A stretch of DNA of 64,000 bases from Muscardinus avellanarius (GCA_963383645.1 OY726560.1:27798800-27862799), one strand, 5' to 3'; counted from the first letter of the stretch, positions 35,270-45,678 are shown. Program-made: numbers and translations. Notes: generated by a model from the sequence alone, not told the origin.

Positions 35270-36204
35270 ATGTATATACACGTGTGAATTACAGACTTTG
35301 CCCTTGTAAAATGCCTAACAACATTTTGTTAACTACCCTTTTGATTTAGAAGGGTTTTATTAAGTACTTAGAAAAAGTAGGGTCACAATTAAAAGTTACA
35401 TAAAAGTAATGGAATCTGATGTGAAAGGAAGTTACAAGCACAGGTGGAATATACTTGCCTTCTTCTCATGGGCTATGTTTTGCTTAGCTGAGGCTTCTGG
35501 GATTATGACCAAATATAATTTAAAAGCAAACACTTGCACTTTTCTTGAGTTGACTTTATGTTGTAAAAGTATTTATGGCAGAAATTTAGATTCCTCAGGA
35601 AAATTCCAAAAAACGGATCCTTAAGTTGGTGAATAAAAACTAAACATACAGATGTCTTTCACAGGTCATTTATGATAGACTACAAATTTATAAAAAAATG
35701 CATTAAGGGTTTTATTGTATGCTAATATTTGAAAAATTCATTAACATTTGAAAATCATTTATTTTGAAAATTAGCCAAGAAAATGCATATGATACTCAGT
35801 CCTATTTATTTTTAGTCAATGATAATATATTTGTTGTCAGATAATTTTACAATATAAAGTAGAATAGATATTGCATTTTGACAGCAATTTTGATAGATTT
35901 GGTAATAGAATTGTAAAGTGGAATCTACACTTTTGGTACGTGTTTCCTAAGTATTTACATATTCTTAAGGGCATTTGAAACTAATACTACATAACTATAT
36001 TAGAGTTAAAGAAATTATGATAAAAAAATCTGCTACACGGGATGCAAGGTTTATTCAAATAATGTCAGCAAGACCACTTTATTACTAATGAAACAGAGAC
36101 CTATATTATTCTGATTATTTAGCAAAGCTACTTGTGATTAATTTCATGCTTCTTTCTTAAATTTTATTCTTCTATGCAAAAAAAAATTAAGGGATATCAT
36201 CCCT
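35270..36204. other. AT-rich intergenic sequence
   Basis: No gene or recognised repeat; frame 35409-35624 is unremarkable. Confidence 0.5.
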
Positions 36205-36542
36205 AAGCAATAAAGAAAGTAAAATACACTCAAGACAAATAGTCTTAAAGACTTTCTCAATAAGACCCTCCAAAGCTCATGAAATGAAACTGAGAATTAA
36301 CAAGGGGATGTCATCAAACAATAAAGCCTCTATGCATCAAATGAAACAGTCAGAAGCCTGAGAACAGTGTCTATAGAATGGGAGAAACATCATTGCTAGC
36401 TACTCCTTTATTAAAGGTCTTATATCTGTAATATACAAAAAATTTTAAAAATCTTAACTCCAAAACAGACCACCAAATCAGAAAATGGCAAATGATCTGA
36501 ATAGAAATTTCTTAAAAGAAGAAATACAAATGATCATTAAGT

Positions 36543-36765
36543 ACAGGAAAGCCAGGAATGGTGGTGCACGCTTGTCATCCCAGCATTCGGGAGGCTAAGA
36601 CAGGAGGATCCAGGTTTGCAGACAGCCTCAGGTACATAGTGGGGCCCTCTGCAACTCAGTGAGACCCTCTTTCAAAATAAAAAATAAAATAATAGGGCTG
36701 GGGGGTAGCTCGGAGGTAGAACGCCCCTGGGTTCTATCCCTAGTACTGCAAAAAAAAAAAAAAAG
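36543..36765 (+). mobile_element. B1-dID SINE inside L1
   Basis: GCCAGGAATGGTGGTGCACG start, GGTAGCTCGGAGG A-box-like, GGTTCTATCCC B-box-like, A tail; short target duplication AAGTACA. Confidence 0.9.
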
Positions 36766-37095
36766 TACATGAAAAAAATTTTCATTATCATTAGCAATCT
36801 GGAAAATGCAATCAAAGTATACTGAGATTCTGCCCAATCCTGGTTGGAATAGCATTCATCAATAATACAAATAATAAGTTCTGGCACAGCTGCAAAGAAA
36901 TAGGAACTCTTATATATACTGTTGGTGGACTTGTAAATTGGTACAACCATTGTGGATATCAGTATGTGGTTCTTCCAAAGACTAGGATTGAAACCACCAT
37001 ATGACCCAGCTGTACCACTCCTCAGCATCTTCCTAAAAGAATTAAAGCCAGGACATTTAGTGCTACATGCATAAGGAATTTCAGATAAATAAAGA

Positions 37096-37096
37096 G

Positions 37097-37130
<34 letters not shown>
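37096..37130. repeat. (AAT)n microsatellite
   Basis: About eleven AAT units. Confidence 0.97.
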
Positions 37131-37132
<2 letters not shown>

Positions 37133-37696
37133 GGTAACTGGGGGTTGTAGGCAGGGAGGGGAGAAAAGGTTGGGGAAGGAACAGTTAAAAATTAAAATGG
37201 TGCTATGTCATATATGACAGTACCACTACCAATCTCACTCAGTGCATGAAGGGAAGGGGATGTGGAGAGAAATACACATGTGATATGTTTGTATCACTTT
37301 AAGTCTCACTCTGATGGGTAATTGCAATGTACTAATAAAAGTATAAAAGAAGAAAAAACCCACTGAATGTTATATCTTAAAGAAAGATAAACAAAGAGCT
37401 TTACAGATTCTTTTTTCTTTTAGAATCATTAACCATATGGCCTCCAATAATTCACCATTGTTTCTTTTTTTCAGGTAACAGGACTGGTATATATCTTATG
37501 TTAAATTATGTGTATAATATATATTAAAATATCTATATTTAGAAAGGCAGAAATTAAGAATTTAAATGTTTGAATGTTATGTACTAAATTATTAAATATG
37601 TGGTTTATGTCTATTTTTTGCAGTCTTAGTTACATGAATAAAGCAATAAATACTACCTCCAGTTTTAATACTTTCCTCTCCTCTTCTTTAATGTGG

Positions 37697-37895
37697 TTGT
37701 GTGGTGTGTGTGTGTGTTACTAGGGGTTGAACCCAGAGCATGCTACCTCTGAGCTCTCCTCCCAGTCCTATTTTATTTTTTATTTGAAAACAGGGTGTTG
37801 CTAAGTTGCTGAGATTGACTTCAACCCTGTACGCCTCCTGTCTTAGCCTCCCAAGTACTGATATTATTACAAGTGTGTTCCACCATGTCTGGCTA
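37697..37895 (-). mobile_element. B1-dID SINE with short (TG)n tail
   Basis: GTTACTAGGGGTTGAACCCAG start, CCACCATGTCTGGCT end. Confidence 0.85.
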
Positions 37896-39028
37896 TTTTC
37901 CTGCTCTTTAAAATATAACATCATCACTCTTATAAAAAAATATAAATTTTAGTCTCTGGCTCTCTTAATGTAGCAGAAAGTTTAAAATGACTTAAATGCC
38001 TGGTAGTCCTCAATATTAACAAACTTGCGTAGAGGAGTCAGGAGATAAGAGGAATGAACAGTGAGAAGGTACATTTACTTGGTATCAGGTCCAGGAAACG
38101 TGGCTCTACTACTCAAGGAGGTTTCTGAATTCACAGGAAGAAGGACAGATATGTTTATCCCCACCTAATAATGTATCTTCTTAAATGTGATTTTTTAAAA
38201 GTTCTTTCATCATGAATACCTATTTTCTTAACCTTATTTCTTCTCAAATCGAGCCTGGTAGTGATCAAGAAAATGCATACATCTCTCTCATTATTCTAGA
38301 GCCAAAATTTAAATTCAAACATTTTATTTCCCAGGAGTTGGAGACATCCAACATGACTGATCTAAGAACGGACATTTATAGAAAGATACAAAAATCATCT
38401 CTTCTTTCTGCCCTACTCTCCCAGCAGTGAATTCTATTAAAACATAAGGAAAGCGGCAAAGACACAGGCAAATATGCTTCCTTGGTTATGTGTAAATGAG
38501 GAGCATCTTTTACTCTAGCTACCCTAGAATTTGAATTTGAACCTTTTAATTAAAAAAGGCATATATACAGTAAGTGAGTATTCAGTTTTAATAGACAAAA
38601 ACACTTGTATAACAACATAAAGTCTGATCGTGGGCACTAGGCTGCTTATAATCATGTATATTTAGAGTATGAATGAGGAGAAAAACACGCTAAGTTCTTA
38701 ACTCAGTCGAAAATACAGAAATATACATACTTCTTTTCAAAATTAGAGATACTCCCCTTGCCAACTTTGTCTTTTTTTCAATGTATTTATTCTGCTTTGA
38801 TTAGTTTATGCATTTTCCCATAAGGTTGATCTTGCAGTGCTAAAATTATTAAATTGATTAAGTATTGAGGGGCTATGTTAATATAGGGTAAGTTTTGGAA
38901 AAGAGTTTATTTCCTCCCTTTTAGTGCCAATTATGCCCTGTTCCAATTCTGTAATAGGTTTTGGGGGAAAAGTTGAAAATGAATGGAAACCTGGCACATC
39001 AGTTTAAAGAATCTGTTCATTTTAGACC

Positions 39029-39030
<2 letters not shown>
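37896..39030. other. Unannotated intergenic sequence
   Basis: No gene or confident repeat. Frame 38212-38430 has no recognisable domain. Confidence 0.45.

Positions 39031-39031
<1 letters not shown>

Positions 39032-39084
<53 letters not shown>
39032..39084. repeat. (CT)n microsatellite
   Basis: Pure CT run ahead of nested SINEs. Confidence 0.97.
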
Positions 39085-39087
<3 letters not shown>

Positions 39088-39089
39088 AA

Positions 39090-39376
39090 CTATACCCAGC
39101 TCTTTTTATTTTTTTATTATTTTTTTATTTTGCTGTTACTGGGGTTCCTGGAAGCTCTTCTACCTCTGCGCTACACTCCTAGACTTAATATATATAATTT
39201 GGAAACAGGGTTTCTTAAGCTAGAGAGGCTGGTTCTGAACCAGCGGGATCCTCCTGTCTACCTCCCAATCGCGGGGATTACAAGCGTGAGCCACCACACC
39301 AGGCTTCTCAGCTCTTCTTTAATTTGAAACAGGGTCTCACTAAGTTGCTGAGGCTGGCCTTGAACCTGTAACACTC
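39090..39376 (-). mobile_element. Nested SINEs: altered B-box copy inside an older B1-dID
   Basis: The inner SINE (about 39127-39304) has TACTGGGGTTCCTGGAAGC and ends CCACCACACCAGGC. It splits an older copy whose pieces are TACCCAGCTC (39093) and AGCTCTTCTTTAATTTGAAA onward (39310-39376). AGCTCTTTTT/AGCTCTTCTT acts as the target duplication. Confidence 0.8.
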
Positions 39377-39709
39377 CTGACCTAATCTCTTTTTAAAAGC
39401 TCTTACGGATACTTAATCATCGTGATTGTCTTGACGATCTTTGCCAAGTCATTTCTTTTTTTCATGACCTGTATCTGAGAAGTTCAATAGTCTCAATGAA
39501 GTAGAAAAAAAAATCAGAGAGTAAGAGATTTTCTGTAATAACTAAAAGAATAAAATGGTTTTCTTTATATCTGTACATATATTTTAAAAATTGATTATTA
39601 TAATTTATCATATAAACTCTTGCTTTTTGTTCATTATGTGGGAAACTTACTATAGAAATCTTTTTGTCTTATTGGATTTTTTAACATCCCTCATTATTTT
39701 TCTTTTTTA

Positions 39710-39805
39710 AATTTTTTTAATTAGTGCATTGTAGTCATACATCTTAATGGGGTACAAGATAGTAGAGGCATATATGCACACATCACTCATTTAGCCCTTA
39801 CTAGG
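39710..39805 (-). mobile_element. L1 3' terminal fragment
   Basis: TAGTGCATTGTAGTCATACATC... TAGAGGCATATATGCACACA, reverse L1 3' end, as at 54880. Confidence 0.75.
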
Positions 39806-39869
39806 TTTTTGAAACCATCTTTGGGAGGTAGTACCGCATATGGTCTAGTTAGCAAGCCTATTGACTTAG

Positions 39870-40262
39870 AAACTCGATAACAAGGCTGCATAGTTTCTCA
39901 TAACTAACTCCATCATGTATCTTTTTTTTTTCAGTACTGGGGATTAAATTTAAGGGCATTCTACATCTGAGCTACACCCCCAGATCTACTTTTCCTCTTT
40001 ATTGTGAAACAGGGTCTCACTAATTTGTGGAGAGCCTCACTAAGTAGCTGAGGCTGGCCTCAAACCTGAGATCCTCCTTTCTCAGTTTCTCAAGTACTGG
40101 GATTACAAACATGTGCCACTGTGCCTGGCTCATGTATCAATTTTTAATCTAAAAAGTAAGGATGATTTTATGGCTTATCTCAACATATCGTAGTAAGGAC
40201 TGAATGAGATAAGCCATGTGAACAGAGCACACAGCCTGGTGTCTAATATGTGCTTAAGGGCT
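39870..40262 (+). mobile_element. MIR, split by a SINE
   Basis: TAGTTTCTCATAACTAAC before and AAAAAGTAAGGATGATTTTA, GAATGAGATAAGCCATGTGA, ACAGCCTGGTGTCTAATATG after the SINE at 39922-40131 make one old MIR. Confidence 0.6.
39922..40131 (-). mobile_element. B1-dID SINE inside MIR
   Basis: Poly-T, CAGTACTGGGGATTAAATTT start, GCCACTGTGCCTGGCT end; CATGTATC on both sides as target duplication. Confidence 0.88.
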
Positions 40263-40347
40263 CCTTTTATGTTGGCGATTTTTTTGTTGTTATTGTGGTT
40301 TTTCTCTTTCGTTTTTTAGGTTATAAGTAGTACATGAAGGCTTGTTG

Positions 40348-40373
40348 TATATGTATATGTATATGTATATATA

Positions 40374-40425
<52 letters not shown>

Positions 40426-40522
40426 AGATCTCACTAAGTTGCTGAGGCTGGCCTTGAACCTTTGATCTTCCTGCCTGAGTATTCCAAGTGTCTGGATTAC
40501 AGGCATGTGCTGTTGCCCTGGA
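40348..40522 (-). mobile_element. B1-like SINE piece with (TA)n tail
   Basis: (TA)n/TATG microsatellite 40348-40422, then a left-part-only SINE TCTCACTAAGTTGCTGAGGC to 40522. Confidence 0.8.
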
Positions 40523-40524
40523 TC

Positions 40525-41037
40525 CTTATTCTCTTCTCTCTGCTGTCTCCACAATATAAAGTTGGAAGTATTACTCAGGCCATGGAAAGAGGGAGAAATG
40601 AAACAATGAATAAAGATGGGCAGAATGTGAATAAGTATTGGAGCTGGGCGGTGAATGTACGGGTTTGTTGCACTAGTTTTCTCTATGATTTTACATGTTT
40701 GAAATGTACCATGCTAATTTTTAAAATTTTTTAATATGCCACCTCATCCAGAACCCCTCCACTGTGCAAGGCAGGCTCTGGGTACCCAGCATGCTCAACT
40801 GGGATGCCGGACAGGTGTTTCCTCAAAGGTCTCAAGTGCAGTTGCTGCCTCCGCCCCCAGACCAGCACACTGGAATGCTCCAGAAGGCAGGGCTTCCTCA
40901 CTGGGCAAGGTTGCTCTCACATCCCTGATGCACGTCTGTGCCCTCCATGATGCCTGCCCTTCCCTCATCCACCTACCTGCCTTTTTTGTTGTTGTTGTTG
41001 TTATTGTGGTTTTCTCTTTCTAACAATACAAACCAAT
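40525..41037. other. Unannotated intergenic sequence
   Basis: Contains a (GTT)n patch at 40987-41005 and a GC-richer stretch 40740-40980 (frame 40736-41023) without recognisable domain. No gene call. Confidence 0.45.
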
Positions 41038-41103
41038 CTACTTTTCTACAGATAGTTACCATGAATTATGTTATTTTTCTGCAGATAGTTACCATGAATT
41101 ATG
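41038..41103. repeat. 33-base tandem duplication
   Basis: Two adjacent copies sharing CAGATAGTTACCATGAATTA at 41049 and 41082. Confidence 0.9.
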
Positions 41104-41199
41104 TCTTCATTCCCAATGTAGGCATTGCATTTTTTCCTTCTGGTAAAATTGAGGGATTTCTCATCCCGGATTCTGGCAGATGATTTCCTATTTCCGGGG

Positions 41200-41390
41200 T
41201 ACCTTCGGAAATGCTCCCTTGAGGAGGAGACTGCTGAGCATAGAGGCAAGTGTGACCTAGCACTTGACTAAGAGTCAGTGCTCCCGATGATAGCCTTCGA
41301 TAAACCACTTCATTTCCTCATGCCTTAACATTTTTTTCTGATTGTAAAATATGATTTTCCATCCTGTCTCAGAAGCTGAAAGATGTGAGT
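41200..41390 (+). mobile_element. Possible MIR fragment
   Basis: GTGACCTAGCACTTGACTAAG..., AAACCACTTCATTTCCTCAT, TTGTAAAATATGATTTTCC resemble the MIR core, strongly diverged. Confidence 0.4.
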
Positions 41391-42312
41391 GAAAATGGTT
41401 CATGATTTACTGTGAGCTGTTGCAGCTAGAAACTATAGTATTGCTCAGTGTATTCTGAGCTACAAGAGAAATCTTTTAACAACCTCTCACATTGAAATGA
41501 TAGGCAGGATTCATTCGTTTAAGAAAGATAATTGGATTAGAGCATTAGCAAGGTGTTTGAAAATAAATAGCAGAATTCAGTATCTTTGCCCTAGTCTTTA
41601 CAGTTCCATAATCAAAGTTTATTTTGTGTACAAGACTTCCAACAAAAATATCCCTTGACTTTTGGAGAAATAAAGTTTTTTTTTTTTTTTTCAGCTTAAA
41701 GTCCTGTCTTGATGGATAGTCCTGTGTTTAAATGGGTTGTATAAACCCACAGTTTTCTTATTAAAAAAAAAAAAAAAAAGCTAATCCAGTTGAGGGAAAT
41801 GACATGTGCACCTTTGGTAAGGAGGGTTCTGTCGTGTGTCCTCATTAAGTCCGAGGACCTGTTTACATCTGACTCCTAGTTCAGCCCAGCTAAAGCAACA
41901 CACCCTGACATCTTCCCTGAAATCCACGCCAGCCAGAGCCGCCCAAGGTGGCCCAGCAGCGAGCTAATGACGTTTTTAGTGTTGATCCTCCCAAGCACTT
42001 TCTAGTCCCAGCCTGGTCGCCCACTTTCTTGAAAAATCTGCATATGCAGACAATGAAAGAGAGTCAAGGGAGGGGAAGGGACAATCTCCTTCCCCACCAC
42101 TCCTAAAGGTACCTCTCGGAATCTAATGAGGTCAGCTGGGCGTTTACAGTTTTTGCCTTTCCCTCGCTCTGCCCAGGAGAGGAGTCGTCTCTCTGCATAC
42201 ACGCATGCACAAGCATATGCACTGCAAACACTCGGGAAAGCACCCACGCAGAGAAAATCACACCTCCACCCTCTCCCATAAACAAGCTCCCTTCCCCTCA
42301 CTACAGCTCCAG

Positions 42313-42315
<3 letters not shown>
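41390..42315. other. Distal upstream region of CSMD3
   Basis: Single-copy-like sequence rising in GC content from about 41820, with a T run near 41680 and an A run near 41765. Frames across it end in the CT repeat and are not genes. Confidence 0.5.
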
Positions 42316-42388
<73 letters not shown>

Positions 42389-42391
42389 CCC
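42316..42391. repeat. (CT)n microsatellite upstream of CSMD3
   Basis: About 60 bases of pure CT followed by an interrupted CT-rich tail. It is a polypurine/polypyrimidine tract about 1.7 kb upstream of the start codon. Long frames across it (Ser-Leu or Arg-Glu repeats) are products of the repeat. Confidence 0.95.
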
Positions 42392-43319
42392 TGCTCCCTG
42401 TGGCTCTCTGGATCTCTCTGCTCTCCTACAATGGCAGACCCACACAATACCATGCACCCAGAGAGCTCAGAATCCTTCCTGTAGACAGAACCCACTGGCC
42501 ACTCACGCCTAGGGCAGCTCCTAAAGTGCCCGCTTCCCAGAGCAGGACTCCCTCCAGAGGCGACCGCCTTGGTCCACTGAGCAGGCAGCTAGGATGGAGA
42601 CCAGGGACAAAAGCTGGACAGGATGATTGTGCGGTGTGCGTGCAGGACGGGATCCATTATCTGTGGGCCAGGTGGGGAGCTTCACACTCAGACTGGACAG
42701 TCCTCTCGACTAAGTCCCGTACAGAGACGCTCAGTCCCCTGACAGCAGTCGGCGTGCAAATAGGGCCACTGGCGGCAGCAATTACCTATTCCAGAACCAG
42801 CACTGCAGCCCTCCGGGCTCCGCAGATGGAACCAGATTCCCAAAAGGCCTGGATCACCAGTCTGGCGCCCAGTCTAAAGAACTTGCTCGTCGACAGATTG
42901 GGGCCAGGGCAGTGCCAAAAAATAATAATAATAAGAAGAAGAAATTGGTATACAGGAGCAAAGCGCGTTAATCTCAGGGACATTGCTCCTTCCTATCAGG
43001 GAATAAGAGAAACAGGGTTCCTTATAGATGTGAAGGAGACGCGGGTGGCTTGCAGACGGCCAGTAGATGGCGGAAGAACTCTTCCTTTGTAGAATCTTAA
43101 CCCTTGAGTGGTGCACGGGGGCTGCCAAATCCAGATGTATACATATATACATTTGGGGTTTTGAAAGAAACCTCCCATTTACATATTTGGGACCGATTCC
43201 GAATTAAGACAAATGAGTGTGTTCCAGATAACTACCAGAGATAAAGTAATTTAGCTGCGGCACACGCCAGCTCAAAGGAGGTCTAGAAGGATGAAAAGAT
43301 GAACTATTTGGGGAAATGA
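42392..43319. other. Proximal upstream region of CSMD3
   Basis: GC-rich, repeat-poor sequence. The 295-codon frame 42205-43092 runs through the CT repeat and has no recognisable domain. An (AAT/AAG)n patch sits at 42921-42941. Likely part of the promoter domain. Confidence 0.5.
43060..43073 (+). promoter_or_regulatory. CTCF-like binding motif
   Basis: CCAGTAGATGGCGG fits the core CTCF pattern CCASYAGRKGGCRS at every position. It lies about 1 kb upstream of the CSMD3 start codon at the edge of the CpG-rich domain. Motif match only; occupancy is inferred. Confidence 0.55.
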
Positions 43320-43699
43320 CTGACTTCCCTCCTCACCCCACCCCCGCCCCGGCCACCTATGAAATTCGTTTACCGGATCCTAAAAACCTGGTTACGGGTT
43401 TGCACGGTGGCATTTGAATATGTAAATGCATGTGTGCAAATAAATTATTCTCTGTGATTTCCCTTTTCATTTAAACCAAAGGAAAATAAATGCGACAAGA
43501 CTGCCTGAAATATACTGCAAGTACAGTAGTAACACACGTCCCATGATACAGACGTGGGCATCACATCGATGAAGCTCGACTCATTAGCATCAAAAGCAAC
43601 GCAGATCTTCCCGATTAAAATATTCCTTTAGCACGCTTCTCTATTCGCAGGCTGCAATGGAGAGCTCACTAACATAATATTTCTTGAGCTGCTTTTCCA

Positions 43700-44056
43700 G
43701 GCAGAATTGATCTATTCGAGGGGGAAAAAAACACAAGCCCCTTAATTTCAAATATTGTGGGGAGTTTATCAGAGAGCGGAGCTGGGCATTAAGAGGCTCA
43801 CTAGTGGTTTCGGGTGGTTGCTGTAAGGAGCTAGAATTGAGGTAGATTTGGGTGGAGGGGAAAAAACGCGCAAGAAAAGACAGAATCCGGAGTAGCGGAG
43901 ACTTTGTGCCCCCGTTGGAGAGATGGTTGAGTCCTCGTCAAGGTTGCTGTGGTATCCCAGAAACACCATTCACTCCGAGCTGTGACCGCGCACCGACAAC
44001 ACCAACAACTCCACTGCGCCGGGCTGAGGAGCAGGAATTAGGAGCTCGCCAATAAC
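43700..44056 (+). promoter_or_regulatory. CSMD3: CSMD3 5'UTR / core promoter region
   Basis: CpG-rich sequence immediately before the CSMD3 start codon, with many CG dinucleotides (for example around 43867, 43888, 43987-43994 and 44017-44022). I see no TATA box, as expected for a CpG-island promoter. The transcription start cannot be fixed from sequence alone. The open frame through 43852-44055 has no ATG start and is not a gene. Confidence 0.6.
43923..43985 (+). other. Upstream ORF in CSMD3 5' leader (20 codons)
   Basis: ATG at 43923 with G at -3 and G at +4 (strong initiation context) opens a 20-codon frame ending at TGA 43983-43985, 71 bases before the CSMD3 ATG and not overlapping it. 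If the leader includes this segment, it could lower or regulate translation of CSMD3. Whether the mRNA starts upstream of 43923 is inferred, not seen. Confidence 0.45.
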
Positions 44057-44234
44057 ATGAAAGGGATCCGTAGAGGGGAAAGCCGAGCGAAGGAATCCAA
44101 TCCCCGGGAGCCTGGCACGCGAAGATGCGCTAAATGTGGCCGCCGAGACTTCATCCTGATGAAGAAAATGGGGATTAAAAGTGGATTTACGTTTTGGAAC
44201 CTCGTCTTTTTATTGACGGTGTCTTGTGTGAAAG
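44057..44234 (+). CDS. CSMD3: CSMD3 exon 1 coding part (partial gene, first 59 codons plus one base)
   Basis: First coding exon of CUB and Sushi multiple domains 3, a very large neuronal membrane protein (about 3,700 residues in human) with extracellular CUB and sushi repeats, linked to dendrite development. The translation starts MKGIRRGESRAKES and contains MKKMGIKSGFTFWNLVF at residues 35-51; from memory this closely matches the human CSMD3 N-terminus. Residues 1-43 are basic with a CxxC pair (Cys24, Cys27). Residues 44-57 form a hydrophobic segment that would act as signal peptide or signal anchor. The start ATG has A at -3. Two later in-frame ATGs (44159, 44168) would keep the hydrophobic segment. 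The exon ends AAAG|GTAGGT, a near-consensus donor, in phase 1 inside a Gly codon. No CUB or sushi domain is encoded here; those exons lie beyond the window. The frame running on to 44488 is intron read-through. Confidence 0.93.
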
Positions 44235-44346
44235 GTAGGTCCGCTTTCCGGGGGTCCCCTTGGCTTTGCGTGGAGGTGGGCTTACTTGCAGCCGCCGCCG
44301 CCGGAGCGGGGCTGGCAGCTTACTTTGCAATTTACACGGATAAAAA

Positions 44347-44367
44347 TCATCAGGATAATCCTGATGA
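44347..44367. promoter_or_regulatory. Perfect inverted repeat in 5' intron 1
   Basis: TCATCAGGAT and ATCCTGATGA form perfect 10-base arms around a single A, 113 bases after the splice donor. It contains TAATCC, an OTX/PITX-type homeodomain core. Function is inferred. Confidence 0.4.
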
Positions 44368-45429
44368 AGGAGTTGATTCACAGCTCGTTTTCCCCCCTCA
44401 GATAGGAAATGCATTTTGCTTGCCAGATCTGGCGTTCAATGCGGTGATTGAGCTTGTGCTCAATAAATATTCTTGCAGTATGCTCTAACGAAGACGTGAG
44501 TTGGTTAGTGTAGCCTCTAACTAGTGGATAGACCCAGGCAGAATTCCTCTGCAAGGCTGTTCTCCTTGGTGAGGTTTACCTTGGTGTCTTGTCAAATCCG
44601 TGGGATATGATGCTTTGGGGTGGAATATTTTGTATTAAAGACACTGGTGTCAATGCTTTTTAACCCTTTCTGGAAACAAAGTTACCAATGTGCTAGTATG
44701 TGCCAGGATGGTGCTGTTTCTAAAGATGTTAGGATACAGGGGTCTTCCAAGAATTGCCACAAGGACAGGAATGTCTGCATACATATTTGAATTTTTTTTT
44801 CTCTACGTGGGCTTCTATGCAATGATAAATGTAGGAGAGCTTCCTTCGGGCTTATGGTTAAAGGTTTGGCCCAAAATGAGGCTTCGAAATGGTCTAAGAT
44901 GTCACAAAGTGTAAAGATCCACCTCTGAGAATGAATGAAGGTAGGAGGAAAGTCATTAGCTGATGACCAAAAAGAAAATCCCCAGCAAGTCTCAGCTTTC
45001 AGACAGGTAGAATGAGTATCACATGTACAGACAAGGGGGGAGGGATGTAAAATTTTATCCCTAAGCAGGAAGGCAAGGGGCAGTCAGGATGATTGGAAGA
45101 AGAGCTGTCCTCCGGGAGAAAAGAGATCTTCAGAGCGCTTCACAACTTCTCCTGCTGCCCATTAATTGCTGCAAAGAATACTCAAGAGGTGTTTATGACT
45201 CATGCCATCATTTTTGAACAATCACTTGTCCATACTCTTGGCAGCCCGAATAGACGCGATAGATGTCGCTTTTAGTGGAGCCAGGTTCAATTCCCGGGTG
45301 GTATCTGTGTGTTGGGGGCTGGGGGCGCCGGGGTTGTTTTGGCCCAGGAGCGCCAGGCTGTCAACACAAACTGGACGCTTCTTCCTTTGTAAAGGAGTGC
45401 CTCTCTGAACCGCAATCCGGCCGCGTCTC

Positions 45430-45535
45430 TATGAAACAGTTTATTGTCCAGCTTGCAGCTGGCTGTCCCTCCACAGAAGGCAGCGCATTTGCATTCAGTG
45501 GAAATGATAATTCATGTTTTGGGAGGAGGGAAAGG
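45430..45535. promoter_or_regulatory. Candidate intronic regulatory block with POU octamer
   Basis: A perfect octamer ATTTGCAT sits at 45487-45494, followed by a homeodomain-like ATAATTCAT and preceded by CAGCTGG E-box-like sequence. The block is repeat-free and moderately GC-rich, about 1.3 kb after exon 1. Conservation could not be tested. Confidence 0.35.
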
Positions 45536-45674
45536 GAGAGGTTACCTCTCCCCCTAATATGACCAGTGATGGGTGGCATGTCTCGAATTTTAATTTACAT
45601 CCCTAAATGTCAAGAAGTCGCCCCTGGTCTCTGTGGCAGCAACAGTCTTTTAATCCCGACCTGCTCCATGAAGC

Positions 45675-45678
<4 letters not shown>

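Larger units (their letters stand above)
36205..37350 (+). mobile_element. L1 3' portion, interrupted by a SINE and (AAT)n
   Basis: ORF2 C-terminal words (AAAATGGCAAATGATCTGAA, CACCATATGACCCAGCTGTA) run from about 36205 to 37075. A 3'UTR follows (CAGTACCACTACCAATCTCA; GCAATGTACTAATAAAAGTA). SINE at 36543-36765 and AAT repeat at 37096-37130 lie inside. Frames broken. Confidence 0.78.
43320..44330. promoter_or_regulatory. CpG-rich island around CSMD3 exon 1
   Basis: CG dinucleotides are frequent here and rare in the AT-rich flanks. The densest part runs from about 43860 to 44310 and includes exon 1 and a GCCGCCGCCG run just inside intron 1 (44291-44300). This marks the promoter. Confidence 0.65.

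Noticed and set aside
42002..42457. 151-codon minus-strand frame
   Set aside because: Arg-Glu repeat from the same CT tract; no similarity or gene context.
42205..43092. 295-codon open frame upstream of CSMD3
   Set aside because: It runs through the CT microsatellite (Ser-Leu repeats), has no recognisable domain, and GC-rich DNA without stops explains its length.
43852..44055. 67-codon frame ending just before the CSMD3 start
   Set aside because: It begins at GTG and has no ATG start; GTG initiation is not expected here.
44235..44488. Continuation of the CSMD3 exon frame to a stop
   Set aside because: The strong donor at 44234/44235 matches the known end of exon 1 (VKG); the continuation is intron read-through.
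45286..45300. GGTTCAATTCCC tRNA B-box-like word
   Set aside because: No A box or acceptor/cloverleaf pairing at the right distance; not a tRNA gene.
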